A stretch of 64,000 nt of DNA from Aureibaculum algae (GCF_006065315.1 NZ_CP040749.1:4858001-4922000); one strand, 5' to 3'; shown: positions 19,116 to 28,645, counted from the stretch's first letter. Notes: generated by a model not told the origin, from the letters alone. Made by a program: numbers and translations.

Positions 19116-20043
19116 AGGTAAAAAAGTTGGATTAGGAGAAAGTGTTTTAATCAAATTTTCTATTGACAGATTGCCTACCGGTACACTTATTGAAATTCCT
19201 GTATATGTGTTTAACGGAAAAAAAGAAGGTCCAACTATTTTACTTCAAGGCGGTTTACATGGTGATGAGACCAATAGTATAGAGATCATCAGAAGAATGC
19301 TTGAAAATAAGTACTTTAATTTAGAAAGGGGTTGTGTTATTGTAGTCCCTTTACTCAGTGTTTTTGGATTTTTACATTTCTCTAGAGATGTACACGGAAA
19401 AGATGTAAATAGAAGTTTTCCAGGAACGAAAACGGGTTCATTAGCTAGTAGAATTGCCTATTTCCATTTAAGGGAAATTGCCAATAATGTAGATTATGCC
19501 ATCGATTTTCATACAGGAGGAGCCCAAAGAAGCAACTATCCTCAAATACGATATACAGAATCATCAGAAGAGAGCAAAAAATTAGCAGAAATATTTAGTC
19601 CCCCGTTTCTTTTTCCATCGGCAATGATAAATAAATCATTTAGAAAAGAAGCTCTAAAACTAGGTATACCTATTATTGTTTATGAAGGTGGTGAGTCGTT
19701 AAGATTCGACGAAAACTCCATAAAAGAAGGTATGGCTGGTACATTAAGGATTTTAAAACATTTAAAAATGATTAAAACAAATCCTATGGCAAGTCGCAAA
19801 GCTAAAAAGAGCATCCCTATAACCAAACGACGATGGGTTAGAGCAAGAATAGCGGGTTTATTCAACGCTTTTGTCCATAATGGAGATAAAGTAGAGAAGG
19901 GTCAAATAATTGGAGACATTACAGATACTTATGGAGAAACTTCTGTAAAAATAAAAGCTCCATTAACTGGATATATAATAGCTATAAATTATTTTCCTAT
20001 TATTAACCGAGGAGATGCCATTTTTCATATTGGACGCGAATAA
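19075..20043 (+). CDS. Succinylglutamate desuccinylase/aspartoacylase-family zinc hydrolase
   Basis: 322 residues of the M14/AstE-ASPA type. The zinc ligands are in GGLHGDETN (H-x2-E) and in AIDFHTGG. Further family features are DVNRSFPG and the Glu of VYEGGESLRFD. The last ~85 residues form a beta-rich domain (RWVRARIAGLFNAFVHNGDKVEKGQIIGDI) like the C-terminal barrel of the family. It cleaves an amide or peptide bond in a small acyl-amino acid. Its coupling to the RimK-like ligase (41-bp overlap) suggests that one enzyme builds and the other removes or matures the same bond, which is inference. Confidence 0.86.
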   Translation: MFEKKFKNETIEIRGKKVGLGESVLIKFSIDRLPTGTLIEIPVYVFNGKKEGPTILLQGGLHGDETNSIEIIRRMLENKYFNLERGCVIVVPLLSVFGFLHFSRDVHGKDVNRSFPGTKTGSLASRIAYFHLREIANNVDYAIDFHTGGAQRSNYPQIRYTESSEESKKLAEIFSPPFLFPSAMINKSFRKEALKLGIPIIVYEGGESLRFDENSIKEGMAGTLRILKHLKMIKTNPMASRKAKKSIPITKRRWVRARIAGLFNAFVHNGDKVEKGQIIGDITDTYGETSVKIKAPLTGYIIAINYFPIINRGDAIFHIGRE

Positions 20044-20069
20044 TCCGTATATTTACCCTTTTTAAATTA

Positions 20070-20639
20070 ATGTCAGACGAAAACAAACATAGCTTAGAGC
20101 CAAACAACTGGGTAAAAGAATATTCGGACTACTTATACAATTACACGATAACCCGAATAGACAATCACGAACAAGCGAAAGATATTGTTCAAGAAACCTT
20201 TTTTTCAGCATTAAAAGCAGCCAAAAATTATAGAGGTCAAGCTTCAGAACGCACATGGTTAATTGCAATATTAAAACGCAAAATAATAGACCATTACCGT
20301 AAAATAAACTCACGAAAAGGCAAAGCTGAAATAAAAGTTAATTTTCATGAAGATGGAGATAAAAAAGGAAGTTGGTTAGAAGAACGGGTTCCACAATTAT
20401 GGGATAATGAAGCTGAAAAACAAATTGAAAACACGGAACTTAAAAGCGTGTTAGATAATTGTATTAATAACCTACCTGACAAATACAGATTGGTTTTTAA
20501 TTTAAAAAATGTTGAGCATTATGAAACTGAAGAAATTTGTAATGAGTTAGATATTACCGCGTCTAATCTTTGGGTTATCATACATAGAGCTAGACATCAA
20601 CTAAGAAAGTGTATGGAAGATAACTGGTTTGCAAAATAG
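20070..20639 (+). CDS. ECF-type sigma-70 family RNA polymerase sigma factor
   Basis: 189 residues. Region 2 spans about 14-85 (YLYNYTITRIDNHEQAKDIVQETFFSALK... SERTWLIAILKRKIIDHYR). Region 4 spans about 125-183 (INNLPDKYRLVFNLKNVEHYETEEICNELDITASNLWVIIHRARHQLRKCM). No domain is present beyond the minimal two. The next gene, 6 bp downstream, encodes a small protein with a ZAS-type zinc motif, which is the expected cognate anti-sigma factor. Target promoters are unknown. Confidence 0.92.
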   Translation: MSDENKHSLEPNNWVKEYSDYLYNYTITRIDNHEQAKDIVQETFFSALKAAKNYRGQASERTWLIAILKRKIIDHYRKINSRKGKAEIKVNFHEDGDKKGSWLEERVPQLWDNEAEKQIENTELKSVLDNCINNLPDKYRLVFNLKNVEHYETEEICNELDITASNLWVIIHRARHQLRKCMEDNWFAK

Positions 20640-20645
20640 TATATT

Positions 20646-20915
20646 ATGAGTAAGAAAATTTTTATTAGCTGTGATGAGGCTACCACAATTTGTAATAAAA
20701 GCCAATATAAGGAAGCTTCTTTTTTGGAGATAGTAAAATTAAAAATACATCTCTTTAGTTGTAAAATATGTGGAGCATATTCTAAACAAAATGCCACATT
20801 AACCAAAGTTTGTAGTAAGCATTTACACAAAACTCAGGGGGAACGTAAACTTTGTAAAGAAGAAAAAGAAGCTCTTCAAAAGGAAGTGGTAAAAAAAATA
20901 AATTCGAATACATAA
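20646..20915 (+). CDS. Small ZAS-motif protein, candidate soluble anti-sigma factor
   Basis: 89 residues. C9 is followed by the exact spacing H35-x3-C39-x2-C42 (HLFSCKIC), the zinc-binding signature of ZAS anti-sigma factors such as RsrA. Two more Cys (C56, C70) lie further on. There is no membrane segment, so it would be cytoplasmic, unlike most ECF anti-sigma factors. It starts 6 bp after the ECF sigma gene, so they are co-transcribed. Anti-sigma function is inferred from motif plus position. The Cys set would allow redox or metal control. Confidence 0.72.
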   Translation: MSKKIFISCDEATTICNKSQYKEASFLEIVKLKIHLFSCKICGAYSKQNATLTKVCSKHLHKTQGERKLCKEEKEALQKEVVKKINSNT

Positions 20916-20963
20916 TATTCCAACACTAGCTTTTGGTAGTTTTATTTAATATTTTAGTAAAAG

Positions 20964-21605
20964 ATGGATATTATACCGCAAAAAATAGACGATTACGTAG
21001 TAGAACATTCAGAAAATGAGCCTCAATTATTAAAACAGCTTAATAGAGAAACTTGGCAAACCGTTTTGAACCCAAGAATGTTAAGTGGTGCATTTCAAGG
21101 TCGCGTATTGTCAATGTTATCAAAACTAACACAACCCAATTCAATTTTAGAAATTGGTACATATACAGGCTATTCAGCGTTATGCTTGGCAGAAGGCCTA
21201 TCACAAGATGGTATTTTACATACCATAGATCATAATGAAGAACTGGCTTCTCTACAAGAAAAATATTTTAATAAGTCTCCATATAAACATCAAATAAAAC
21301 AATACATTGGAAATGCAATAGATATCATACCGACAATTGATGAAAAATTTGATTTGGTATTTATTGATGCTGATAAAAGCAACTATATCAATTACTATAA
21401 TTTAGTAATTGATAAAATGAATAAAGGTGGCATAATCTTATCAGATAATGTCTTATGGAGTGGTAAGGTGGTTGAGAAACTAAACCCCAAAGACCAAGAT
21501 ACAAAAGCATTGCTTACCTACAATAAACTACTCAAAGAAGATCCTAGAGTTGAGACGGTTTTATTACCTTTTAGAGATGGCTTAACTATAAGTAGAATAA
21601 AATAA
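20964..21605 (+). CDS. Class I SAM-dependent O-methyltransferase (caffeoyl-CoA/catechol type)
   Basis: 213 residues of the Methyltransf_3 family. The SAM-binding motif is ILEIGTYTGYSALCLAEGL (about 59-77). The metal- and catechol-binding Asp is in DLVFIDADKSNYINYY, and GGIILSDNVLWSGKV carries the following Asp-Asn. It methylates a hydroxyl, probably on a catechol-like small molecule, with a divalent metal; the substrate is unknown. It stands 48 bp after the ZAS gene without an obvious terminator, so co-transcription is possible. Confidence 0.9.
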   Translation: MDIIPQKIDDYVVEHSENEPQLLKQLNRETWQTVLNPRMLSGAFQGRVLSMLSKLTQPNSILEIGTYTGYSALCLAEGLSQDGILHTIDHNEELASLQEKYFNKSPYKHQIKQYIGNAIDIIPTIDEKFDLVFIDADKSNYINYYNLVIDKMNKGGIILSDNVLWSGKVVEKLNPKDQDTKALLTYNKLLKEDPRVETVLLPFRDGLTISRIK

Positions 21606-21692
21606 CAATTCTTTAACTAAAGATTTACACTTTATTAACTTGTAATCTGGTTAAGTATTTATAGCTTTAGGGTACTTCAAAATACGCTAACT

Positions 21693-22118
21693 ATGGACAC
21701 AGAAGCACTACCTTCAAAAAAAGCCAGTTTTCAGCAATGGCACAAAGAAACTATTAGATGGGCTAAAGAATTTGACTTATACATTTATGAGTTAAATGAA
21801 TTAAAAAAACGCGTCGATTCTAAAAAAGTTAAAGACCACATTGATGTTCAAGTACAAAAAAATATAGTTTTAATCACTAAAACGACTCAAGACAGGTTAT
21901 TGAAAGATGTATTAGATGGGTTGCAAAAACACAAAGCACACTTTACTAACTTATTGCAGTCTGAAAATCAAATGGAGATTCAAAATAATAAAGACGCACA
22001 TCTTTCTTTGACAAAAAGAATTAGACAACTTCGAGGAAAATTAGGATCTTTAAAAACGCGTATCTCTGATTTCTTAAATTCAGAATCTAGAATTCAACGA
22101 CATGGATATAGCTACTAA
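21693..22118 (+). CDS. Conserved helical protein of unknown function
   Basis: 141 residues, no signal peptide, no membrane segment. It is almost all predicted helix with many Lys, Gln and Glu, including LNELKKRVDSKKVKDHIDVQV and LTKRIRQLRGKLGSLKTRISDFL, so a cytoplasmic coiled coil or helical bundle is likely. There are no catalytic motifs. It lies 87 bp after the O-methyltransferase gene, on the same strand, and is convergent with the PAP2 gene. I do not recognise the family. Confidence 0.72.
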   Translation: MDTEALPSKKASFQQWHKETIRWAKEFDLYIYELNELKKRVDSKKVKDHIDVQVQKNIVLITKTTQDRLLKDVLDGLQKHKAHFTNLLQSENQMEIQNNKDAHLSLTKRIRQLRGKLGSLKTRISDFLNSESRIQRHGYSY

Positions 22119-22128
22119 AACACCTATA

Positions 22129-22698
22129 TCAATTAGAATTAACTTTTTTTAAAAAGTATACACTTATTTTGTAAAATAAGAGTCCAATAGTAATCCCTAA
22201 TAACATTCCCATAAAAATATCAATGGGAAAATGAACACCAATATATATTCTACTGTACGCAAATAATAATGGCCAAACTAGTAGTAAAAATGGGTATTTA
22301 TAGTACTTTCTTAACGTTAATATCATAAAAGTAGTTACTGCAAAAGATGTTGTTGAGTGACCTGAGACGAAACTATAACCTCTTGGCTTCTTTAAAATTC
22401 TAATAAGCTCATTAACTGTGGGGTCGTTGTTAGGTCGTAACCTAGCTACATTATTTTTTATAAGATTTACAAACTGATCAGAAAATGCCACCAATCCTGC
22501 TACAACTAAGACAAGTATAAGTCCCTTTTTCCATCCGTAGGCTTTTAAAATAAAATAGAACAATAGTAAAAATAAAGGAATCCAACTGAATTGATTGGTA
22601 ATAAACATCCAAAAAGAATCCCAGGGCTCAGAACCCCAATTATTTAGATAAACAATTAATTCTCTATCGTATTCAAGAATTTGGTCTAATAAATCCAA
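22129..22698 (-). CDS. PAP2-family membrane phosphatase
   Basis: 189 residues with about five membrane segments. All three phosphatase motifs are present: KNNVARLRP (K-x6-RP), SGHSTTS, and SRIYIGVHFPID (SR-x5-H-x3-D). Members dephosphorylate lipid phosphates such as undecaprenyl pyrophosphate or phosphatidylglycerophosphate at the periplasmic face. The gene begins 2 bp after the tatA stop, so it is the second gene of that operon. The exact lipid substrate is not resolved. Confidence 0.9.
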   Translation of the reverse strand: MDLLDQILEYDRELIVYLNNWGSEPWDSFWMFITNQFSWIPLFLLLFYFILKAYGWKKGLILVLVVAGLVAFSDQFVNLIKNNVARLRPNNDPTVNELIRILKKPRGYSFVSGHSTTSFAVTTFMILTLRKYYKYPFLLLVWPLLFAYSRIYIGVHFPIDIFMGMLLGITIGLLFYKISVYFLKKVNSN

Positions 22699-22699
22699 T

Positions 22700-22987
22700 T
22701 TATAAGTTCCGTTTTATAGGACCAGTTACATCGTCTATATTGCCCTTTATATTATCCTGAATAGATTTCATATCCTTCTTGAGATCCTTAGCTAAATTGG
22801 TGTCTATACCTTGCTTTTCAGCTGTTTCAGTAATCTCTCTTTTTATATCATTGGTAGCGTCTTTTAATTGACGCATGCCTTTACCTAATCCTTGAGCAAT
22901 ACCAGGAATTTTATCGGCACCAAAAAGCATCAATACAATAACGACCACTACAAAAATTTCGCCACCACTTATAAATAAAAAATACAT
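22700..22987 (-). CDS. tatA: Twin-arginine translocase TatA/E-family protein
   Basis: 95 residues with the TatA layout. A short N-terminal membrane helix (about 6-22, GGEIFVVVVIVLMLFGADK) is followed by the hinge Pro-Gly (KIPGIAQGLGKGMRQLKDA), an amphipathic helix and a charged tail. It would form the pore-building part of the Tat pathway for folded proteins. No tatC is in the window; a distant location is usual in this group. A -7 box lies at 23006-23013. Confidence 0.9.
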   Translation of the reverse strand: MYFLFISGGEIFVVVVIVLMLFGADKIPGIAQGLGKGMRQLKDATNDIKREITETAEKQGIDTNLAKDLKKDMKSIQDNIKGNIDDVTGPIKRNL

Positions 22988-23005
22988 AATTTTAATTTAT
23001 TAATA

Positions 23006-23013
23006 CAAAGATA
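23006..23013 (-). promoter_or_regulatory. -7 promoter box for tatA-PAP2
   Basis: The minus strand reads TATCTTTG, an exact TAnnTTTG match, 18 nt upstream of the tatA ATG. Confidence 0.55.
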
Positions 23014-23032
23014 ATAGAAATTAGCAGAATAG

Positions 23033-23521
23033 TTAATCTAATTCTCTTTTAGCTGTACGTATTTTAATTACGTCTATTAATCGTTTCAATTTTTCCAGTT
23101 CTTCAACACTATTAAATCCTGAAATTTCAAGTATACCATGCGGTATGGCTCCATGAACTATCGGGGCCATATACAGCACATTATTAATTATTATAGCCAA
23201 TGGTTTACCAATATTATTTTCTGTTAAAACTAAAAACTGGTCTTCACCAGTTCCATCAAGCTCAATAGTTAACGATGGCCTTCCGCTAATATCAAAAGAA
23301 TTCTTTACTTTTTTAAACCTATGAATTCCTACAAAACCACTGGTATCAACTTTAAACGTTTTTGTACTATCACTTTTTAAAATAAACTCTTTTCCCAGAG
23401 TTGAAGTTTGGTAAATACCATTAAACCTTACAACTTTAGAACCATTACTATTGTCTTGAGCATAAGAATTACTACACAAAAGGAAGAAAATGACATTCAG
23501 TATAATTATTTTAGATCTCAT
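23033..23521 (-). CDS. Exported protein resembling an isolated SecD P1-head domain
   Basis: 162 residues with a signal peptide (ending about SYAQ). The C-terminal ~90 residues (RPSLTIELDGTGEDQF... NIGKPLAIIINNVLYMAPIV...GILEISGFNSVEELEKLKRLI) follow the pattern of the SecD/SecDF periplasmic P1 head subdomain, including the NxGKxLAIxxxN core and the G-FxSxEE end. No SecD membrane helices are present, so it is a free periplasmic domain rather than a SecD fragment in frame. It has its own promoter. A role in secretion is possible but not shown. Confidence 0.7.
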   Translation of the reverse strand: MRSKIIILNVIFFLLCSNSYAQDNSNGSKVVRFNGIYQTSTLGKEFILKSDSTKTFKVDTSGFVGIHRFKKVKNSFDISGRPSLTIELDGTGEDQFLVLTENNIGKPLAIIINNVLYMAPIVHGAIPHGILEISGFNSVEELEKLKRLIDVIKIRTAKRELD

Positions 23522-23540
23522 AAAATTGTATTAGCAAGTT

Positions 23541-23569
23541 CAAAGATAGCGGAATTTCCAACGCCCAAA
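23541..23569 (-). promoter_or_regulatory. Promoter of the SecD-head-like gene
   Basis: The minus strand reads TATCTTTG at 23541-23548, an exact -7 box. TTTG lies at 23566-23569 with 17 nt between them, as expected for the Bacteroidetes -33/-7 pair. The -7 box is 20 nt before the ATG. Confidence 0.62.
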
Positions 23570-23612
23570 TAATAATATTTATATTAGCATATATATCCAA
23601 AATCAAGTAAAT

Positions 23613-24065
23613 ATGAATTTCAGAAAAGCAACGAAAAATGACGTTCCATTCATTGTAAAGATGATTGCTAGTGATACCCTTGGAAAGTTAAGAGAGGATT
23701 ATAAAGAACCTCTTCCTGAGAAATATTTCAACGCTTTTAAAGCTATTAATGAAGATCCAAATCAGGAATTAATTGTTGTTGAAACTGATACTACTGAAAT
23801 TATTGGAACTTTACAAATGAGTTTTATTCAGTACTTAACCTATCAAGGTGGCGTTAGAGCACAAATTGAAGCCGTACGAATTAGAGAAGATTATAGGGGT
23901 AAAGGGATTGGAAAACTGGTGTTTGAATGGGCAATTGAAAGAGCCAAGCAACGGAATGCTCATTTACTACAACTTACAACAGATAAAAAACGACCAGATG
24001 CTATAAAATTCTATAAAAAATTAGGATTTATAAATAGCCACGAAGGGATGAAATTCCATTTGTAA
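23613..24065 (+). CDS. GNAT-family N-acetyltransferase
   Basis: 150 residues. The acetyl-CoA-binding motif A is clear: AVRIREDYRGKGIGKLVFEWAIERAK (R/Q-x2-G-x-G/A at RGKGIG, about residues 97-102). It is followed by LLQLTTDKKRPDAIKFYKKLGF, the usual C-terminal motif B. The N-terminal part FRKATKNDVPFIVKMI is typical of the fold. The acceptor is unknown. It is a single gene between divergent and convergent neighbours. Confidence 0.9.
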   Translation: MNFRKATKNDVPFIVKMIASDTLGKLREDYKEPLPEKYFNAFKAINEDPNQELIVVETDTTEIIGTLQMSFIQYLTYQGGVRAQIEAVRIREDYRGKGIGKLVFEWAIERAKQRNAHLLQLTTDKKRPDAIKFYKKLGFINSHEGMKFHL

Positions 24066-24102
24066 TCCACATATTAAGAAAAGTAGTTGCGTAAAGCTAA
24101 TT

Positions 24103-25854
24103 TCATTCAGCACCGTTCTTATTTGAATCTAGCCTATATTTATCTAATTCGTTATGTATTTTATCTTTCCATTTGTTCAGTACTTGTGCCTTGAAAAATA
24201 TTTCTGATTCTGATAAAATCTCAGAATCAATTATAAGAACCGTTTCAAATAGCATCTGGTTAACAAGAATTTTTGCTTTTAAACTAACTGTATTACTTAA
24301 ATCTTTTATTTCTTGAATTGACATTGAAGCATTAATTTGTTCCAGTAAATGGTAACGAAAGAGCTCATAAATATCAAAAGCTAAGTTGATACGATCTATA
24401 TCAGGTGCATATCTAGTCGCTAAGAAAAATGAAGATTCTCTATCAAATAAAGTTTTAAGGGTGTATATGAATTTATCATCACTATTTTCAAAGAAATTTA
24501 AAGCATAAGAAAAATTTAAATTAACTCCAGGTCCATTTGCTATATCACCAAATGTAAGTTTTCTTTCATTACTCCACAATAAAGATGATCTTGTTATGTA
24601 GACAGCTGCCTTTAATGGTATTTCACTTTCAATATAACTATGTAAATAATTTCTTTCTTTAAAGAAATCTACAATTTCAATATTTTCCTCACTCTTAGGA
24701 TAAGGATAGTTTTCATTCCATATTTTATTAGAAATTGGTAAAGCTAAAAGCTTTTCATAATCATTTGTGAATTTAATTGTATTGGTGAAATAAGGCTTAG
24801 TAAACTGATCATCATAATCATATAAATAAAGTATAGCCGTAGTTTTTATATTTTTCTTAGTCTTTCCAGAATGATATCCAGAATAATAATTAAGATCAAA
24901 CTCAATATTAAAATATTGAATTCTATTAAAATCAATAGGATTAAATATTACATTAAGATTTAATTTATTGATAGAAGATGAGTCGTTTTTAACGATTGGC
25001 ATTAATTTAAACCGATTTGGATGCTCAATGAAAATTTCAATTTTTTTAAGAATTAATTCCTCTTTTTGAAAAAGTAATTCGCCAGAAAAAACTTCTTTAT
25101 TTTCATCTTTAGGTAAAAATGAAATTGCTACATCATGATCATTGCCCTTTGTTATAAGCTTTAAATTATAATATTTTTTTATTTCAGAAAGTGACATATT
25201 CCCAGGGTATTGAGGTAACATATGGTTTATATTTCCAAATAAACTAAAATTTCGAAGTAGGTAAACATAATTCAAACTGTAAAAAGGAAATAATTGATTT
25301 TGTCCGAACCTACCTGTTTTTAAATCTAATCGAGAAATACCCTTAGATAATTGTTGGCTACTATTGTATAACCCATCAAAATGTTCTAATGGAACATCTC
25401 CCGTTTTAGAGCTTAAATTAAAATAAGCCTTATTATTAATTACATCATTTTTACGACGATACTTTTTGATTAATTTATAAAGTAATTTATAAAGATCCTC
25501 TTTGCTTGCATTGAGTACAACTTCCTTTAGATTTGTTGAAGATTCTTCTAGGTAAAGTATACTATTTAAACTAAAAAAGTCTTTAGAAACCTTTTTTGAT
25601 TGGTAACCAAGATATCTAATTTCAAGTGATTCAATATCTCTATTTGTACTTATTTGAAATTTCCCATCCTCATTACATGTTGCATATACCCCTGTATTCG
25701 TAAATATTACTACTGCATAAGGCAACGGAGTCTTAGTCACTTTGTCAAAAACATAGCCTTCTATAGTAGTGGCAGTAGTTTGACCTGAACAAAATATAGA
25801 AGAAATTGTTAAAATAAGAACCAACAAAGACTTAGTTATTATAGAAATTTTCAT
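24103..25854 (-). CDS. Exported protein with carboxypeptidase-like regulatory domain
   Basis: 583 residues. A signal peptide ends at about CSGQ. A CarboxypepD_reg-like domain follows at about 28-110 (IEGYVFDKVTKTPLPYAVVIFTNTG). The remainder is rich in beta strands and has no motif I can assign (for example LFPFYSLNYVYLLRNFSLFGN and LLFQKEELILKKIEIFIEHP). The layout resembles DUF5686-like outer-membrane-associated proteins of Bacteroidetes, though it is shorter than many of them. No catalytic residues can be named. A surface or outer-membrane location is likely. Confidence 0.75.
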   Translation of the reverse strand: MKISIITKSLLVLILTISSIFCSGQTTATTIEGYVFDKVTKTPLPYAVVIFTNTGVYATCNEDGKFQISTNRDIESLEIRYLGYQSKKVSKDFFSLNSILYLEESSTNLKEVVLNASKEDLYKLLYKLIKKYRRKNDVINNKAYFNLSSKTGDVPLEHFDGLYNSSQQLSKGISRLDLKTGRFGQNQLFPFYSLNYVYLLRNFSLFGNINHMLPQYPGNMSLSEIKKYYNLKLITKGNDHDVAISFLPKDENKEVFSGELLFQKEELILKKIEIFIEHPNRFKLMPIVKNDSSSINKLNLNVIFNPIDFNRIQYFNIEFDLNYYSGYHSGKTKKNIKTTAILYLYDYDDQFTKPYFTNTIKFTNDYEKLLALPISNKIWNENYPYPKSEENIEIVDFFKERNYLHSYIESEIPLKAAVYITRSSLLWSNERKLTFGDIANGPGVNLNFSYALNFFENSDDKFIYTLKTLFDRESSFFLATRYAPDIDRINLAFDIYELFRYHLLEQINASMSIQEIKDLSNTVSLKAKILVNQMLFETVLIIDSEILSESEIFFKAQVLNKWKDKIHNELDKYRLDSNKNGAE

Positions 25855-25888
25855 TCGAAAATATAATTTTTAAAAACGTAATAATGTC

Positions 25889-28492
25889 CTATTTTTTAAT
25901 CAACATTCGCTTAATCTCATTCAATTTCATTAAGGCTTCAATCGGTGTTAACGTATCAATATTCGTGCCTAAAATCTCTTCTTTTATGTCTTCCAACAAA
26001 GGATCGTCTAACTGAAAAAAGCTAAGCTGTACATCTTCTTCAGTTGCTTGTTTGAGCTTGTCTTTAATTTCATCTGAAGAGTGACTAGCTTCCAACTTTT
26101 TTAGCATTTTATTGGCTCTGTGAATTACCGAAGCTGGCATACCTGCTAATTTAGCTACATGTATTCCGAAACTATGTTCACTACCACCTGGCACTAATTT
26201 TCTAAGAAAAATAACATTGTCTTTCAATTCTTTTATAGAAACATTGAAGTTTTTGACCCGATCAAAAGTTTCGGTCATGTCATTTAATTCATGATAATGT
26301 GTAGCAAATAATGTTTTAGCCTTTGAAGGATGTTCATGTAAATATTCAGCAATTGCCCAGGCAATTGAAATTCCGTCATACGTACTTGTTCCACGACCAA
26401 TTTCATCTAATAATACCAAACTACGTTCAGATATATTATTTAAAATATTAGCAGTTTCGTTCATTTCTACCATAAAAGTAGATTCTCCCATAGAGATATT
26501 ATCACTTGCCCCTACTCTAGTAAATATTTTATCAACTACACCAATTCTGGCTTGTTGTGCAGGCACATAACTACCCATCTGTGCCAATAAAACAATTAAA
26601 GCGGTTTGACGTAAAATAGCTGACTTACCACTCATATTAGGACCCGTAATCATAATAATTTGCTGCTGACCCCTATTCAGCACTACATCATTAGCAATAT
26701 ATTCTTCACCAATTGGTAATTGTTTTTCTATTACAGGATGGCGACCATTTTTAATTTCTAAATCCGTGCTTTCATCCAATTGCGGACGCACATAATTGTT
26801 GTCTTTTGCCGTTTGCGTAAATGAGCATAAGCAATCTAATTTAGCCACCCGTTGAGCATTTTCTTGAACTTGCAAAATATGCACCGTCATAAACTGTAAT
26901 AAATCAGCAAAAATTTGCTGCTCTAACACTGCAATTTTTTCTTCAGCTCCTAAAATCTTTGTTTCGTATTCTTTTAGCTCTTCAGTAATATAACGTTCAG
27001 CATTTACTAACGTTTGCTTTCTAACCCACTCTTCAGGAACCTTGTCTTTATGAGAATTTCTGACCTCGATATAATATCCAAATACATTATTAAAAGAAAT
27101 TTTTAAACTAGGTATTTTGGTGCGTTCAGATTCTCGTGCTAGCATAGCATCCAAATAATCTTTAGCGTTCGTAGAAATACCTCTTAAATCATCTAATTCT
27201 TTGGAGACATTATTGGCAATTGTGTTTCCTTTATTGATATTTACTGGAGCATTCTCATTTATAGTTATTGCTATTTTTTCAATTAAATCAGCACAATTAT
27301 GTAGTTGTTTCCCTAATTGTTGCAACGACTTGTTATCACTTTTTTCAGCATTTATTTTTATAGGTAAAATAGCTTTTAAAGAGTCTTTTAACAACACTAC
27401 TTCTCGTGGATTTATCTTCCCCGTAGCTACTTTAGAAATCAGCCTTTCAATATCACTAATTTGTTTTATTTGGTACGTAATTCCATTATAAAAATCATCA
27501 TTATCAATCAGATATTTCACAATTTCGTGTCGTTGTTGAATTTGTTTTAAATTCTTTAGAGGCAATGCCAACCAGCGTTTTAGCAGTCTTCCACCCATTG
27601 GCGAAATAGTTCTGTCGATAACATCTAATAGTGTTACTGCTTCTGGTTGATTGGAATAATACAATTCTAAATTACGAACCGTAAAGCGATCCATCCAAAC
27701 ATAATGATCTTCTTCTACACGATGAATGGTAGAAATATGTTCTAATTTTTTATGTTGCGTTTCTGACAGGTAATATAAAATTGCACCCGCGGAAACAATA
27801 CCGTGTTGCAAATCGTCAATACCGAAACCTTTAAGTGATTTTATCTTAAAATGTTCTGTGAGCTGTTCATTGGCATAATCGTCTTGAAAAATCCAATCAT
27901 CTAAATAGAACGTATAATAACGCTCTCCAAAAGCTTCTTTAAATTTGTTTTTGAACTGCTTTTGGACTAAAACCTCACTTGGACCAAAATTCTGAAGCAG
28001 TTTATCAATATATTCTTCATTACCCTCTGCCACTAAAAATTCGCCTGTAGAAATATCTAAAAATGATATCCCCAACTTTCTTTTACCAAAATGAATGGCT
28101 GCTAAAAAGTTGTTGGTTTTAGATTGTAATACCTCATCATTTAAAGCAACCCCAGGCGTAACTAATTCTGTTACTCCACGTTTGACAATGGTTTTGGTCA
28201 TTTTAGGATCTTCCAACTGGTCGCAAATAGCAACTCGCATTCCCGCTTTTACCAATTTAGGTAAATATGTATTTAAGGAATGATGTGGAAACCCTGCCAA
28301 GGCGGTTTCGCTTTCGCTACCTGCACCACGTTTGGTTAAAACGATACCTAAAACACCAGCTGCTTTAACAGCATCTTCACCGAAAGTTTCGTAAAAATCG
28401 CCCACTCTAAATAATAACATCGCATCAGGATATTTTACCTTGATGGCATTATACTGCTTCATTAATGGGGTGACTTTTTTTGTTTTAGCCAA
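25889..28492 (-). CDS. mutS: DNA mismatch repair protein MutS
   Basis: 867 residues from a TTG start at 28492 (reads as [15 protein letters not shown]). The upstream ATG at 28564 lies before a near-consensus -7 box (TAACTTCG at 28519-28526, one mismatch), so the added residues are not expected to be made. The mismatch-reading motif is GDFYETF (F33-x-E35). The C-terminal ATPase has [19 protein letters not shown] (Walker A), [14 protein letters not shown] (Walker B region) and ATHYHEL. It recognises mispairs and small loops and recruits MutL. The C-terminal tail ([17 protein letters not shown]) is the dimer/tetramer helix region. Confidence 0.95.
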   Translation of the reverse strand: MAKTKKVTPLMKQYNAIKVKYPDAMLLFRVGDFYETFGEDAVKAAGVLGIVLTKRGAGSESETALAGFPHHSLNTYLPKLVKAGMRVAICDQLEDPKMTKTIVKRGVTELVTPGVALNDEVLQSKTNNFLAAIHFGKRKLGISFLDISTGEFLVAEGNEEYIDKLLQNFGPSEVLVQKQFKNKFKEAFGERYYTFYLDDWIFQDDYANEQLTEHFKIKSLKGFGIDDLQHGIVSAGAILYYLSETQHKKLEHISTIHRVEEDHYVWMDRFTVRNLELYYSNQPEAVTLLDVIDRTISPMGGRLLKRWLALPLKNLKQIQQRHEIVKYLIDNDDFYNGITYQIKQISDIERLISKVATGKINPREVVLLKDSLKAILPIKINAEKSDNKSLQQLGKQLHNCADLIEKIAITINENAPVNINKGNTIANNVSKELDDLRGISTNAKDYLDAMLARESERTKIPSLKISFNNVFGYYIEVRNSHKDKVPEEWVRKQTLVNAERYITEELKEYETKILGAEEKIAVLEQQIFADLLQFMTVHILQVQENAQRVAKLDCLCSFTQTAKDNNYVRPQLDESTDLEIKNGRHPVIEKQLPIGEEYIANDVVLNRGQQQIIMITGPNMSGKSAILRQTALIVLLAQMGSYVPAQQARIGVVDKIFTRVGASDNISMGESTFMVEMNETANILNNISERSLVLLDEIGRGTSTYDGISIAWAIAEYLHEHPSKAKTLFATHYHELNDMTETFDRVKNFNVSIKELKDNVIFLRKLVPGGSEHSFGIHVAKLAGMPASVIHRANKMLKKLEASHSSDEIKDKLKQATEEDVQLSFFQLDDPLLEDIKEEILGTNIDTLTPIEALMKLNEIKRMLIKK

Positions 28493-28645
28493 GATTCTGG
28501 AGATTAAATGATAAGACGCGAAGTTACATTTTTTTAGAGTGAGTTTAAAATGAAGCTGTATCAATTATTCACAATCGTCATAATTATTATTTACTTTTGG
28601 ACAATTAATACGGGCAACTGAAAACAATAAACTGAAAATTGAACC

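Noticed and set aside
20597..20830. Minus-strand frame overlapping the sigma and ZAS genes
   Set aside because: It lies wholly antisense to two well-supported genes and has no own promoter or motif.
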